Positions 1 through 8,402 of a stretch of 38,634 nt of DNA are shown here, in pieces. Each line of letters opens with the position of its first letter. Within the stretch, counting starts at the first letter, position 1. Below the pieces are notes generated by a model. That model was not told the DNA's origin. It saw only the letters and a program-made list of their open reading frames with translations, and searched no databases. The position numbers were made by a program, and so were the translations under genes. Source of the stretch: Bordetella parapertussis (GTDB lineage: Bacteria; Pseudomonadota; Gammaproteobacteria; Burkholderiales; Burkholderiaceae_C); the NCBI GenBank assembly GCA_945900685.1, contig CAMDJS010000007.1, positions 1 to 38,634 on the forward strand. The letters run 5' to 3'.

Positions 1-296
1 TCGTTGACACCTGGCTCTACGGGCGAAGAAGAATCTGCACGCCAAGCATGCAGGGTTTGAATGTCATTGTTGTTGACTGACAAAAGCAATCTTTGCTGAT
101 CCACTTGAACCAGCAACAGTTTGTGCCGCAGACCCATGGGATAGGCCTCTAGAATTTGTATACGCCGCTGGGAGACAGGGAGTAAAAAGCCCTTGTTGCG
201 ACGCGACAGCCACCAAAGAGCAGCTGCCAGAAGCAACAAGACGAATGTCATACTGAGAGAGTACTGAGCCCAGTCATGGTTTGGCATGGATTGCAT
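1..296 (-). CDS. fliO: Flagellar biosynthesis protein FliO, N-terminal part (cut by window edge)
   Basis: FliO is a small inner-membrane protein that helps assemble the FliP/FliQ/FliR core of the flagellar type III export gate. The minus strand reads without a stop from an ATG at 296 to the window edge, giving 98 codons. A short N-terminal segment is followed by a hydrophobic stretch (about residues 14-30) and then a basic cytoplasmic start. After it comes the typical FliO pattern of a RIQILEAYPMG-like strand followed by R-x-K-LLLVQVD and LLLSV. A second ATG three codons in is possible, and neither has a strong ribosome-binding site. The neighbouring plus-strand gene starts only 23 bases away. 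The usual partners fliL, fliM and fliN are not upstream, so this export-gate block is detached from the fliE-J operon. The identification rests on pattern recognition of a partial protein. Confidence 0.8.
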   Translation of the reverse strand, partial: MQSMPNHDWAQYSLSMTFVLLLLAAALWWLSRRNKGFLLPVSQRRIQILEAYPMGLRHKLLLVQVDQQRLLLSVNNNDIQTLHAWRADSSSPVEPGVN

Positions 297-319
297 TATC
301 CATCGTGTGAGAGTCAAAA

Positions 320-727
320 ATGAAATTAATTTATAAAAGATTTAAAACACTTTTCTGCGCCCTCGGCCTGCTTTGCTTGGGTCAGGTTTGGGCCTCGGAC
401 TGGGTCAGCGTGGGTATGTCTGACAGCGCTGTCTACGGTATTGACCGCTCCTCGATAGAAAAGGACGGCCACATCCGCTTGGTCTGGTCTATGTTGGATT
501 ACCGCCAGCCTCAAAAAAACAGCCTCGGCAAAACTTTTTTATCCAGCCGCATGTTGATAGAAATAGATTGCCAACAAAAAACAGGACGCAGCCGTTCCTT
601 GGCTATATACACCGGGGCTCACCTCAGCGGTGACATGCTGACCAGTGAAGGTGTGATTGCGCAATGGCAAGCCATACCACGGAGTTCGCCGGTCTTCACC
701 ATCATGCGCCATGTTTGTGAAATCTGA
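320..727 (+). CDS. Secreted surface-adhesin protein E-like protein
   Basis: The 135-residue product begins with a classical signal peptide: basic residues up to about 9, a hydrophobic core, and a likely cleavage after the Ala of VWA near residue 25. The mature part has the layout of the small betaproteobacterial family related to surface-adhesin protein E. It opens with a Trp-Val segment, continues with VYGIDRSSI and a strand containing VW, then an EIDC motif, and ends with a Cys close to the C-terminus. The two mature-region cysteines could form a disulfide. Family members are periplasmic or surface exposed and mostly uncharacterised; adhesion is a property of the named relative and is not shown here. 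The gene overlaps the next one by 17 bases, suggesting coupled translation. It sits between fliO and fliJ but has no recognised flagellar role. Confidence 0.7.
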   Translation: MKLIYKRFKTLFCALGLLCLGQVWASDWVSVGMSDSAVYGIDRSSIEKDGHIRLVWSMLDYRQPQKNSLGKTFLSSRMLIEIDCQQKTGRSRSLAIYTGAHLSGDMLTSEGVIAQWQAIPRSSPVFTIMRHVCEI

Positions 728-1529
728 TTTTGACAGTCGCACCAGACTGGCTACCTGGATCAGAGACATCGCCAATGCCGGGGGTACTGGCGGGCTGAAT
801 TGGCACGTGCATGCGGCGCGTTCATTACAGCGCTGGTTGCCAACCAGAGAGCTGATTGCTTCTTTTCTATCTGACATTCAAACAGAGCAGTCACATTTGC
901 TGTTGATTGGCGGCAGCGCCGGATGGATGCTGCCAACACCATGGCTGGCACGCTTTCAAAGAATAGATGCCTATGACATCGATCCGTTGGTACCGCTTTT
1001 GTTCGGCTTGCGTCATGGGCGCGAACTCAAAGCCTTGGGTGTTGAAGTGAATTACCACCGAGCGGATGCCATCGCTGGTTTACCAAACCTGTTGAAGCAA
1101 CATCCACGAGCATGCATCTGGTTTGACAATGTGTTGGGGCAAGTCGGTGTGAGGCTTGGCGATGAAGACATTGCAGAGCGCCAATTGAATCAACTCAAGA
1201 CCTTGTTGAAAGGCCGAGCTTGGGGAAGTCTGCACGATTTGTATTCAGGCTCTATAGATACCAGCATGGCATTGCCTGCTTGTGATGTTGTTGAATGGAT
1301 TCGCTTGGATGACAAGCCTGAAGACACTTCAGAGGTCAAATTCAAACAACAGGTATTCACGCATCAGGATGCAGCCCAGCAATTGTTGACGCGCCTGAAT
1401 GCTCAAGGCGTCTGGCATGACCACGCCACCAGAACAGTGTTTGCGCCGGGCACGGTGACCACCATGATTCCGTGGGCGTTCAAACCCAATTATTGGCACT
1501 GGCTGCAAGCCGCGTGGGTCAAGTCTTGA
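711..1529 (+). CDS. Class I SAM-methyltransferase-like protein
   Basis: The 272-residue protein carries a glycine-rich motif I-like segment (LLLIGGSAGWMLP, about residues 62-74). About ten residues later it has a DIDP acidic loop, the usual spacing for S-adenosylmethionine binding in class I methyltransferases. A further strand with WFDNVLGQ resembles motif IV. I see no close relation to a methyltransferase of known substrate, so the function is open. An upstream in-frame ATG at 657 would overlap the preceding gene by 71 bases. The ATG at 711 is preferred because it overlaps the upstream stop by only 17 bases and starts directly at the folded region. The 3' end overlaps the convergent fliJ by 11 bases. 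Confidence 0.6.
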   Translation: MFVKSDFDSRTRLATWIRDIANAGGTGGLNWHVHAARSLQRWLPTRELIASFLSDIQTEQSHLLLIGGSAGWMLPTPWLARFQRIDAYDIDPLVPLLFGLRHGRELKALGVEVNYHRADAIAGLPNLLKQHPRACIWFDNVLGQVGVRLGDEDIAERQLNQLKTLLKGRAWGSLHDLYSGSIDTSMALPACDVVEWIRLDDKPEDTSEVKFKQQVFTHQDAAQQLLTRLNAQGVWHDHATRTVFAPGTVTTMIPWAFKPNYWHWLQAAWVKS

Positions 1530-1959
1530 GGTTGTAAAGCGTCAAGCCCAGCGTATCCATTTCTTTTTGGTCACGCTTGCGCTCCCAAGTTTGCACCGCT
1601 TGCAAATCCTTTTCTTGCATCGTTTCCATTTTCATGCGCTGATGCGTGGCTTGTAACAATACCGATTTGGCTTGTTCAAGCGCGCGCAAAGCCACCTGCA
1701 AATCTTCATCCACCCGATTCACCAAGCTTTGCAGTTGCAATAAAAATTGACGGCTGTTTGTGGTCTGCGACATGGTTTGCAATTGCGCCTGAGAAGCAAT
1801 GGCACGTTTTTTATAGTCTTCAAGCAACTCGTTCATGCGATGCCTACTTTGCTGCAACTCAATGACTTTATTGCGCGCTCTGGCCGCCGCTGTTTGAGCG
1901 GTGTCCTCTTCGTCTTTGGCTTTCTTTGCCAGAACGGACCAGCAACTACGGGGTTTCAT
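1519..1959 (-). CDS. fliJ: Flagellar export protein FliJ
   Basis: FliJ is the central stalk of the flagellar FliH-FliI-FliJ export ATPase and promotes loading of export substrates at FlhA. The 146-residue product is almost entirely charged, Gln-rich heptad-like helix, as expected for the two-helix coiled coil of FliJ, and the length matches the family. Sequence conservation in FliJ is low, so the call relies on size, coiled-coil character and position 13 bases downstream of fliI. It is the last gene of the fliE-J operon seen here and runs into the convergent methyltransferase-like gene with an 11-base overlap. No clear terminator lies between them. Confidence 0.85.
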   Translation of the reverse strand: MKPRSCWSVLAKKAKDEEDTAQTAAARARNKVIELQQSRHRMNELLEDYKKRAIASQAQLQTMSQTTNSRQFLLQLQSLVNRVDEDLQVALRALEQAKSVLLQATHQRMKMETMQEKDLQAVQTWERKRDQKEMDTLGLTLYNLKT

Positions 1960-1972
1960 GTGTCAGTGGCTT

Positions 1973-3298
1973 TCAATTTTGGTTGAGCAATTCACGCAGT
2001 TGCTGACGCGTGGTGTCGTAATCTTGACTGATATGCATGTCCTGGCGCAAGAAACCCACGATGCGGTCATTCAATCTGATGGCTTCATCAAGTTCAGGGT
2101 TCGAACCATGTTCATAGGCACCCACCTGCACCAAGTCGACGTTTTGTTGGTAGATAGACCAGAGTCGGCGTAATTTATTGGCGGACTTCAGGTCTTCGCT
2201 GGTGAGCAATGACTGCATCAAACGTGAAATAGAACCTGTCAAATCAATCGCCGGGTAATGCGCTGAATCAGCCAGTTTGCGCGACAACATGACCTGCCCA
2301 TCCAAAGACGCACGGGCAATATCAACAATCGGATCAGCAGCATCGTCGCCTTCAGCCAGCACGGTGTAGATGGCCGTGATGGAACCGTGCCCATGCCTGC
2401 CCACACCACCGCGTTCAATCAAATTAGGCAAGAGCCCAAACACTGAAGGCGGATAACCTTTGGCAGTGGGCGGCTCGCCAATGGCCAAACCGATTTCACG
2501 CTGCGCGTGCGCCACGCGTGTCAAGCTGTCACACAGCATCAGCACATCTTTGCCCTGGTCACGGAAATACTCTGCAATCACATGCGTCAAATGCGTGGCT
2601 TTCAAACGCAGCACAGGAGAAACGTTGGCCGGTGCGGCAATCACCACCGACTTGGCCAAACCCTCTTCACCCAATGACTCTTGAATGAAAGCCTGCACTT
2701 CACGACCGCGCTCACCGATGAGTCCGATCACCACCACATCGGCTTTGGTGAAACGCGTCAACATGCCGAGCAACACACTTTTACCGACACCGGAACCTGC
2801 GATCAAACCCAAACGCTGACCGCGTCCAAGCGTCAACACACCATTGATCGCTTTGACGCCGACATCCAAAATTTTATTGATCGGTCCGCGCTCCATCGGA
2901 TTGATGGGGCGACCCAATAAGCTGAGCAATTCTTTGCAAGCAGGCGCAGGCTTACCGTCTAAAGGTTGGCAGCGGCCGTCAATCACCCGACCCAATAACT
3001 CAGGCCCGAGACTGACCAAGGAAGAGTTGCTAATCACGCGCACCATGTCACCTGGACCCACGCCTGCAGGTTCGGTGAAAGGCATCAAAAATAAAATTTT
3101 GTCATTGAAGCCGACCACCTCGGCTTCAACCCGGTGGCCGTGACGGCCCACCACTTCACAACATGCGCCCAACGGCGCCATCACACCGCGCGCCTCCAAA
3201 GTCATGCCGACCAATCGCACAAGTGTTCCACTGCGCTGTGGCTGTGGCGTGCGCAAACTGGGCAGGACTGCATCGATATCGTCGGCAAAATTCATCAT
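1973..3298 (-). CDS. fliI: Flagellum-specific ATPase FliI
   Basis: FliI is the hexameric ATPase of the flagellar type III export apparatus, related to the F1 beta subunit. The 441-residue protein has a beta-barrel N-terminal domain (about residues 20-95) and a Walker A motif GSGVGKS at 168-174. A Walker B-like strand ends in LMLCDSLTRVAHAQREIG, and the family signature GEPPTAKGYPPSVF follows. The length is normal. The start is one of two tandem ATG codons (3298 or 3295). The stop of the upstream FliF-tail-like gene lies three bases before it, so the genes are tightly coupled. FliI normally directly follows fliH; here a small extra gene sits between them. Confidence 0.97.
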   Translation of the reverse strand: MMNFADDIDAVLPSLRTPQPQRSGTLVRLVGMTLEARGVMAPLGACCEVVGRHGHRVEAEVVGFNDKILFLMPFTEPAGVGPGDMVRVISNSSLVSLGPELLGRVIDGRCQPLDGKPAPACKELLSLLGRPINPMERGPINKILDVGVKAINGVLTLGRGQRLGLIAGSGVGKSVLLGMLTRFTKADVVVIGLIGERGREVQAFIQESLGEEGLAKSVVIAAPANVSPVLRLKATHLTHVIAEYFRDQGKDVLMLCDSLTRVAHAQREIGLAIGEPPTAKGYPPSVFGLLPNLIERGGVGRHGHGSITAIYTVLAEGDDAADPIVDIARASLDGQVMLSRKLADSAHYPAIDLTGSISRLMQSLLTSEDLKSANKLRRLWSIYQQNVDLVQVGAYEHGSNPELDEAIRLNDRIVGFLRQDMHISQDYDTTRQQLRELLNQN

Positions 3299-3301
3299 GA
3301 C

Positions 3302-3943
3302 TTAAGGCCCAATTTTGATCATGGAGCGAATCGCATGGGCTACGCGGTTTTGTTCCTGTTCGGTGACGTAACGCACCACCATGAGCTTGTCTTCGTAGCT
3401 GTTGCCCGCCAGCAATTCGGCTGGGATAGCTGGTTTTTTCTTCTCTTTCTTCATGGTTTGGCGCATTTTTTCAAGCGATGAATCACCCTCTTCTTCAGCC
3501 TCAATCAGTTCACCTAACGCTAGCGCTTCTTGCGCTACTTTGGCAAGCCGTTCGCTCTCTTTGGCGGCAAGCTCTGCTCGCCGCGCCATTTCCTCTTCAT
3601 GTCCTTTGACCAATTCAGCCAGCCTGGCATTTTCAACCTCAAGTGCTAACTGCTCTTGCTTGGTCAGAACCACAGGTTTAACTGCAATCTTCACTGCTGG
3701 TGCGGCTGAAGATTCAATGACTTGCTTGTCCGCAGACGACTCCAATTGAAGCACTGGTTTTTTGGCATAAAACTCCACAAATTGCTCTTTGAATGCTGAA
3801 TTGACTGCCAACTGAGCCATTTCCTCAAGCTCAAGCGTATTGGGTTCGCGTCGCACCATAGACAACAACATGGGTCTGACAACAAATGCAATGAATGCCA
3901 AGCACATGATGGTGCGCAAGGCGATGTTGATGAAATCAAGCAT
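3302..3943 (-). CDS. Stand-alone FliF C-terminal-like protein (TM segment, coiled coil, FliG-binding tail)
   Basis: The 213-residue protein looks like a detached copy of the last third of FliF. Residues about 6-27 form one membrane segment ending in VVRPM, followed by a basic stretch, exactly as in the second membrane segment of the FliF encoded at 6244-8388 (AVVRPM plus lysines). A Glu/Ala-rich coiled coil follows. The last 41 residues begin IPAELL and continue NSYEDK and a hydrophobic helix, closely matching the FliF ending (IPADLL, NSYDDK). In FliF this tail binds the N-terminal domain of FliG. The start at 3943 is chosen because AAGAGG lies six bases upstream and gives an 8-base overlap with the fliH stop; ATGs at 3949 and 3970 are also in frame. 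It is translated between fliH and fliI. The periplasmic ring-building domains of FliF are absent. A role in FliG recruitment or motor assembly is inference. Confidence 0.8.
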   Translation of the reverse strand: MLDFINIALRTIMCLAFIAFVVRPMLLSMVRREPNTLELEEMAQLAVNSAFKEQFVEFYAKKPVLQLESSADKQVIESSAAPAVKIAVKPVVLTKQEQLALEVENARLAELVKGHEEEMARRAELAAKESERLAKVAQEALALGELIEAEEEGDSSLEKMRQTMKKEKKKPAIPAELLAGNSYEDKLMVVRYVTEQEQNRVAHAIRSMIKIGP

Positions 3944-5183
3944 GCTCATCCTCTTCGGGGGGTTCATCAAAAGTCACGCGTTGGGTCACGTCTTCAACCT
4001 GTCCGTCACGTTGGGCCAATGGTTGACGAAAGAACGCCGATTGCTCTCGCCACAGTTCAGGTTGGTTCAACAACCGGTTGGCCATGGCTTGCAAACGATG
4101 CTCAATCAAATCTTCAATTTGGCTGTCATTGACCAGCAAACGAACACTGCCTGGTTGCAGGCTGGGGACGGACTGCAATTGCATTTGTTTGATCACATCC
4201 GCACCCATGTCTTCGAGCCGCGCCTTGTCCTGCGGGTTTAATTCAACCGTGATGGCGGGCTGTCCGTGTAAATCAATTTCATCCATGCAACGCTGTACCA
4301 AACGCTCAATCACTTGGCCTGACAAAGTCAACTCAGCCAGTACCAATTGCTCACTGATATGCAATGCCAAACGCTTGACAGGTTCATACAGTTCCTGCGG
4401 ATTGCTGCTGAATGCATTCAATTTGTCATTGACTTTTTGCAGCAACTCAAGTTGCTCTTGCAAGACTGAACCCAATGTATTTTTTTGCTCTTGCAATGCC
4501 GTCTCTAATGTCGAAGCAGCATGCGCCTGAGCCTGAGTGATGCCTTGTTGAATGCCCTCAATCAAGCCTTTTTTAAAGCCTTCATCATGACCCTGGGTGT
4601 GTCCGGACTGCGCGCCGTCGGCATGCCCCGAGGCGTAGGCCTCTTCACGCGCGGCAGCCAGTGCAGCCGGATCCAACACAGGTGAATCATCCCCCAAAGG
4701 CCATTCATCCAAAGCGTGAACGTCAGCGTTTCTCCACATGCAGTCAGGCCCAAACACCTCGCGCTCTAACTGTCTTTGTTGTTCACGTTCAGCCTGCGCT
4801 TGGCGAAGTGCAATCAATTCATCGTTCTTTTGTGCATCCGCAATAAGCTGCGCCTGCGCTTGGCTGTCTTCAATGGTCAGCGCATCGTCGGCAACTGTTT
4901 CATGCAGCAATGGCGTTTCTTGCGTCTTTGCGTTAGGTTGACGGTCCTGCCTGAAATCCGAGGGCTTGCCAAAAGTTTCCAATTTGAAGCCGCTGTCCTC
5001 GTCCAATACCTTGGCGGATTCGGGTGTCGCTAATTGACGGAATTTCACCAATGCGTAATCCAATTTGGGAACGCTGTCCCAATCGAACTCACCAAAACTT
5101 TGGATAGGCCGTGTGGAGGAATTTAACCAAGTGTCATCCAACCAATGTTTGGTCGACGGCTTGAGAGGGTCCGAATTAAACAA
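3936..5183 (-). CDS. fliH: Flagellar assembly protein FliH, with long N-terminal extension
   Basis: FliH is the peripheral stalk and regulator of the FliI ATPase. The 415-residue protein is much longer than the usual 230-270. The family hallmark, a run of Gly-x3-Gly steps on one helix (GHADGAQSGHTQGHDEGF and onward), lies near residues 189-217. The coiled coil and the V/A-ATPase E/G-like C-terminal domain follow. The extra length is an acidic, Gln-rich and probably disordered N-terminus plus a short charged tail. No ATG exists before residue 148. The start is a TTG at 5183 with a good GGCGGAG ribosome-binding site about six bases upstream, overlapping the fliG stop by 8 bases. The 3' end overlaps the FliF-tail-like gene by 8 bases. 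Confidence 0.9.
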   Translation of the reverse strand: MFNSDPLKPSTKHWLDDTWLNSSTRPIQSFGEFDWDSVPKLDYALVKFRQLATPESAKVLDEDSGFKLETFGKPSDFRQDRQPNAKTQETPLLHETVADDALTIEDSQAQAQLIADAQKNDELIALRQAQAEREQQRQLEREVFGPDCMWRNADVHALDEWPLGDDSPVLDPAALAAAREEAYASGHADGAQSGHTQGHDEGFKKGLIEGIQQGITQAQAHAASTLETALQEQKNTLGSVLQEQLELLQKVNDKLNAFSSNPQELYEPVKRLALHISEQLVLAELTLSGQVIERLVQRCMDEIDLHGQPAITVELNPQDKARLEDMGADVIKQMQLQSVPSLQPGSVRLLVNDSQIEDLIEHRLQAMANRLLNQPELWREQSAFFRQPLAQRDGQVEDVTQRVTFDEPPEEDEHA

Positions 5184-6213
5184 AATCTGCTCCGCCTAAG
5201 ATCAATTCGCCGGTATCGGACAGCTTGCGTGCAAGACGCATGATTTTCTTTTGTGAATCTTCCACATCCGCGACCCGGACTGGGCCGCGTGCATCCATGT
5301 CGTCCTTGAACATGCCACGCGCACGTTCGGACATGTTGTCCAGAAAACGCGCCAGCACTTCTTCCGGTGCGCCTTTCAAGGCCACCATCAACTGATCGGG
5401 TTCGACATTGCGCATCAGCACCTGAATACCCTTGTTGTCCACGGTAGCAAGATTGTCGAAAGTGAACATCTGATCCTGAATCTTCATCATCAGATCCGCA
5501 TCAATTTCTTCCAGACCATCCATGACAGAACGCTCCAAATCGGTTTTGGTTTTGTTCATGATGTCGGCAGCTGCTTTGATACCGCCGAAACTCGAAGATT
5601 TAGAAGACGAGCTCTTGGCAAACTGCTGCTTCATGATTTGTTCCAACTCGGCCATGGCTGACGGCTGTACCGTGTCCATTGCAGCAACACGTTGAATCAC
5701 CTCAGGGCGCACTTCGGGTGGCAAATACACCAACACGTCAGCCGCCACACTGGTTTCTAAGATAGACAAAATGATCGCAATCACTTGCGGATGTTCAGTA
5801 CGTATCATGTCTGCGATGGAGCGCGGATCCATCCAAGCCAAAATATCCAAGCCCTTGGTTCCTTGTCCGGGCATGATGCGGTTCAAGACCGAGTTAGCCT
5901 TGTCTTCACCCAACGCAAGTCGCATGACACGATCAACATAGTCAGAGCCACCAAGTCCAACACTGTTTTGTTTTTTCAACATGTCGACAAACTGGTCTAG
6001 CACCACGTTCACCGCACCTTGCGACAAGGATGAGGCCTGCACCATGGCTGCACCTAAAGCTTGTACCTCTTTAGGACTGAGGTATTTCACAATTTCAGCG
6101 GCTTGTTCTTCGCCCAGCAACAGCATCAAGACAGCAGCTCGCTGTGTGGAGGTCATGGCCTCCATCTCTGCACGAAGCTCTGGGGTCCATTGGATAGTGT
6201 CGTTTTCAGCCAT
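5176..6213 (-). CDS. fliG: Flagellar motor switch protein FliG
   Basis: FliG forms the rotor layer between the MS-ring and the FliM/FliN C-ring and carries the helix that interacts with the stator. The 345-residue product has the expected layout. The N-terminal domain (FliF binding) covers about residues 1-110, the middle domain contains the EHPQ motif (RTEHPQVIAIILS, near 140), and a C-terminal domain follows. The C-terminal torque helix is readable around DNKGIQVLMRNVEPDQL, with the conserved charged residues after it. A Ser-rich linker near 205-215 accounts for the slight extra length. An AAGGAA ribosome-binding site precedes the ATG. The gene follows fliF by 30 bases and overlaps fliH. 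FliG here has two potential membrane anchors: FliF and the small FliF-tail paralogue. Confidence 0.97.
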   Translation of the reverse strand: MAENDTIQWTPELRAEMEAMTSTQRAAVLMLLLGEEQAAEIVKYLSPKEVQALGAAMVQASSLSQGAVNVVLDQFVDMLKKQNSVGLGGSDYVDRVMRLALGEDKANSVLNRIMPGQGTKGLDILAWMDPRSIADMIRTEHPQVIAIILSILETSVAADVLVYLPPEVRPEVIQRVAAMDTVQPSAMAELEQIMKQQFAKSSSSKSSSFGGIKAAADIMNKTKTDLERSVMDGLEEIDADLMMKIQDQMFTFDNLATVDNKGIQVLMRNVEPDQLMVALKGAPEEVLARFLDNMSERARGMFKDDMDARGPVRVADVEDSQKKIMRLARKLSDTGELILGGADFV

Positions 6214-6243
6214 TTAAATTCCTTGGTAGCTTTTTCTTCGTCA

Positions 6244-8388
6244 TCAAGATTGAATCATGTTGCGCATGACACTGGCCACACGACCAGAGTTGTCAGACAC
6301 AATCATTCGGATCAATGCGACTTTGTCATCATAAGAGTTGGCGTTGTTCAGCAAGTCGGCAGGGATGCTGGCTTTCTTGGGCTTGAGTTTGCCCATGCGA
6401 GCCTTCAAGTCCTCCATCGATTCGCCTTCTTCCAATTCAACTTCTTCTCCGCCAGCTTCCGCTTGCAATTCCAAGGCAGCTATGCGCTCTGCTTCGCGGG
6501 CGGCTTCTTCCTCAGCCATGCGCGCTGCTTCTGCCGCTGCAGCTTCTTCAGCCAATTCAGATTCTTTCGAAAGTGCTTCTGCGGCCAGGCGCTCGGCCTC
6601 TGCCAGTGCCTCTGCCTCTTTGCGTGCTTTTTCCTCGGCCTCTTCTCTGGCAGCGCGTTCTGCCACCACTCGGGCCGCGGCATCGGCTTGCGCTGTCGCA
6701 ATACGCTCGCTGCGGATTTGTTCTGCGGTGGCAGCTTCTGTAGACGCTGCAGCCAGTGCGGCAGCAGCGATGGCAGCAGCGTCCACTTCGGGCTTGATCA
6801 GTTTCTTGATCATGGGGCGAACCACAGCCATCAAGAACAACATGAACAACAAAGCAATCACACCGCTGTTGGCCAATGAAGCCAAGGCTTCGTCTTTGTA
6901 CCAAGGCACGGCATTGGGGTCGACTGGCGGCTCAAAACGGGTTGAGACCACAGTCACGACGTCACCGCGTTTATCATTAAAGCCCACTGCACCACGCACC
7001 AATTGGTTCAAACGGTCAAGCTCTTCCTGTGTGTAGGGAATGGTGGTCGCAGGCGGCGAACCATCGGCTGGCTTCTCCACTTTCATGCCAGATGGAATAG
7101 GACGCTCGTTGATCAATACACCAACGCCCAATTTGGAAATATTTCCCATAGCGCTTTTGGTGTGTCTGACAGCGCGATCGAGTTCATAGTTTTTCGTACT
7201 GCGTGCAACCACTTGAACACCTTTTTCGCTGACACCTTTATTGGGGTCAGCGGGTGTGGCATCTGTGGCGGCTGGATTGATAGGCGGGTTCGGCGGTGTA
7301 TTGGTCAATGAACCGGGAATGCCAATCGCATCCTTGAATGTATTGCGGTCTTCCACATACAACTCTGAACGAGTTTTCGGACCCTTGTCACGCTGGTCGA
7401 AATCTTCTGTTGTGATTTCTTCTTGTGTGAAATCGAGTTGTAATGTGACTTGTGCAGTCACGTTTTCAGCGCCCACAATAGGTGCAAGCAATTGCATCAA
7501 ACGCGTGCGGTACAAATCTTCCATCTGCTGCTTTTGCTGCAGCTCAGCGCCTGTGAGACCCAGCGGCTGCGGGCCCAGCATCTCGTTCATCAAGGAGCCG
7601 AAGTTATCGACCACCGATACGTTTTCAGGTGCCAGATAAGGAACGCTGGATGCAACCAAAGAAATAATCGCTTGCACATTCGCAGAAGACACTTCTTTGC
7701 CGGGCGCACGCGTGATGATCACTGAGGCTTTGGTCGGCACGCGATCGCGCACAAACACGCTTTGCTTGGGTGCAGCCAAGTGAACACGTGCATTGCGAAT
7801 ACCGGCGATTTGAGAAATGGTTTTCGCCAACTCCTGCTCCATCGCATTGTTGTAGCGAACCTGTTCCATGAACTGACTGGTGGTCATGGCAGGCATGTCT
7901 TTCAACGTGTCCATGCCCTGCACTTCAGTGCGCGGCAAGCCTTTGGAAGACAGCAACATGCGTGCTTCTTGGTACTTGTCTGCTGGCACCATGATTTGAC
8001 CGGTGTTGCTGTCAATCTCAGGTTTGAAATTGGCGGTCTTCAAAGTTTCTATGGCCAGTTGCTTATCGGCTTCGGGAAGCATCATGGTCAACGCCCGCAT
8101 TGGCGGGGTTTTCATTGACATAGAGGCCAAGCCGAATGCAGCCACCACCATCATGATGACGACGATGGGAAGCACTTTGCGGACAGAAGGTTGACGCACC
8201 AGATCGCGGATCATGCCCATGGGATCTGTCAAGGCAGAACTTGAGATGGAGCGAGCCAGATCGCCGCTGCGCACAGATGTGCCGCCGGCGACCATCGCGC
8301 CACCGCGTGCAGCATTGTCTGCATCAGTGGTCAGCGCGTTGTTGCTGGTACCTAGGGGGGAATTGAGTGTTGCACTTGCGGTTGCCAT
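6244..8388 (-). CDS. fliF: Flagellar MS-ring protein FliF, with extended Ala/Glu-rich tail
   Basis: FliF builds the MS-ring in the inner membrane, the base for rotor and export gate. The 714-residue protein is about 150 residues longer than typical FliF. Membrane segments are visible at about 72-92 and 509-525. Between them lies the YscJ/FliF ring-building region, including KEVSSANVQAIISLVASSVPYL. After the second segment comes an unusually long Ala/Glu/Arg-rich stretch (about 530-665) that should form a coiled coil. The conserved FliG-binding tail, beginning IPADLL, ends the protein. A second copy of membrane segment plus tail is encoded at 3302-3943. The gene follows fliE by 14 bases and is co-directional with fliG. 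Confidence 0.97.
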   Translation of the reverse strand: MATASATLNSPLGTSNNALTTDADNAARGGAMVAGGTSVRSGDLARSISSSALTDPMGMIRDLVRQPSVRKVLPIVVIMMVVAAFGLASMSMKTPPMRALTMMLPEADKQLAIETLKTANFKPEIDSNTGQIMVPADKYQEARMLLSSKGLPRTEVQGMDTLKDMPAMTTSQFMEQVRYNNAMEQELAKTISQIAGIRNARVHLAAPKQSVFVRDRVPTKASVIITRAPGKEVSSANVQAIISLVASSVPYLAPENVSVVDNFGSLMNEMLGPQPLGLTGAELQQKQQMEDLYRTRLMQLLAPIVGAENVTAQVTLQLDFTQEEITTEDFDQRDKGPKTRSELYVEDRNTFKDAIGIPGSLTNTPPNPPINPAATDATPADPNKGVSEKGVQVVARSTKNYELDRAVRHTKSAMGNISKLGVGVLINERPIPSGMKVEKPADGSPPATTIPYTQEELDRLNQLVRGAVGFNDKRGDVVTVVSTRFEPPVDPNAVPWYKDEALASLANSGVIALLFMLFLMAVVRPMIKKLIKPEVDAAAIAAAALAAASTEAATAEQIRSERIATAQADAAARVVAERAAREEAEEKARKEAEALAEAERLAAEALSKESELAEEAAAAEAARMAEEEAAREAERIAALELQAEAGGEEVELEEGESMEDLKARMGKLKPKKASIPADLLNNANSYDDKVALIRMIVSDNSGRVASVMRNMIQS

Positions 8389-8402
8389 GGTGTTCTCTCA
8401 GG

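Noticed and set aside
282..296. TGGCATGGATTGC as a sigma-54 promoter for the plus-strand gene at 320
   Set aside because: Spacing between the GG and GC pairs is two bases too short, and sigma-54 promoters do not tolerate that.
539..877. Minus-strand open frame of 112 codons opposite the surface-adhesin and methyltransferase genes
   Set aside because: No recognisable features; it lies antisense to a gene with a clear signal peptide and family pattern.
6061..6879. Long plus-strand open frame (272 codons) opposite fliG/fliF
   Set aside because: It is a Cys/Phe/His-rich shadow of the Ala/Glu-rich fliF tail on the other strand, has no family features, and fliF/fliG are unambiguous.
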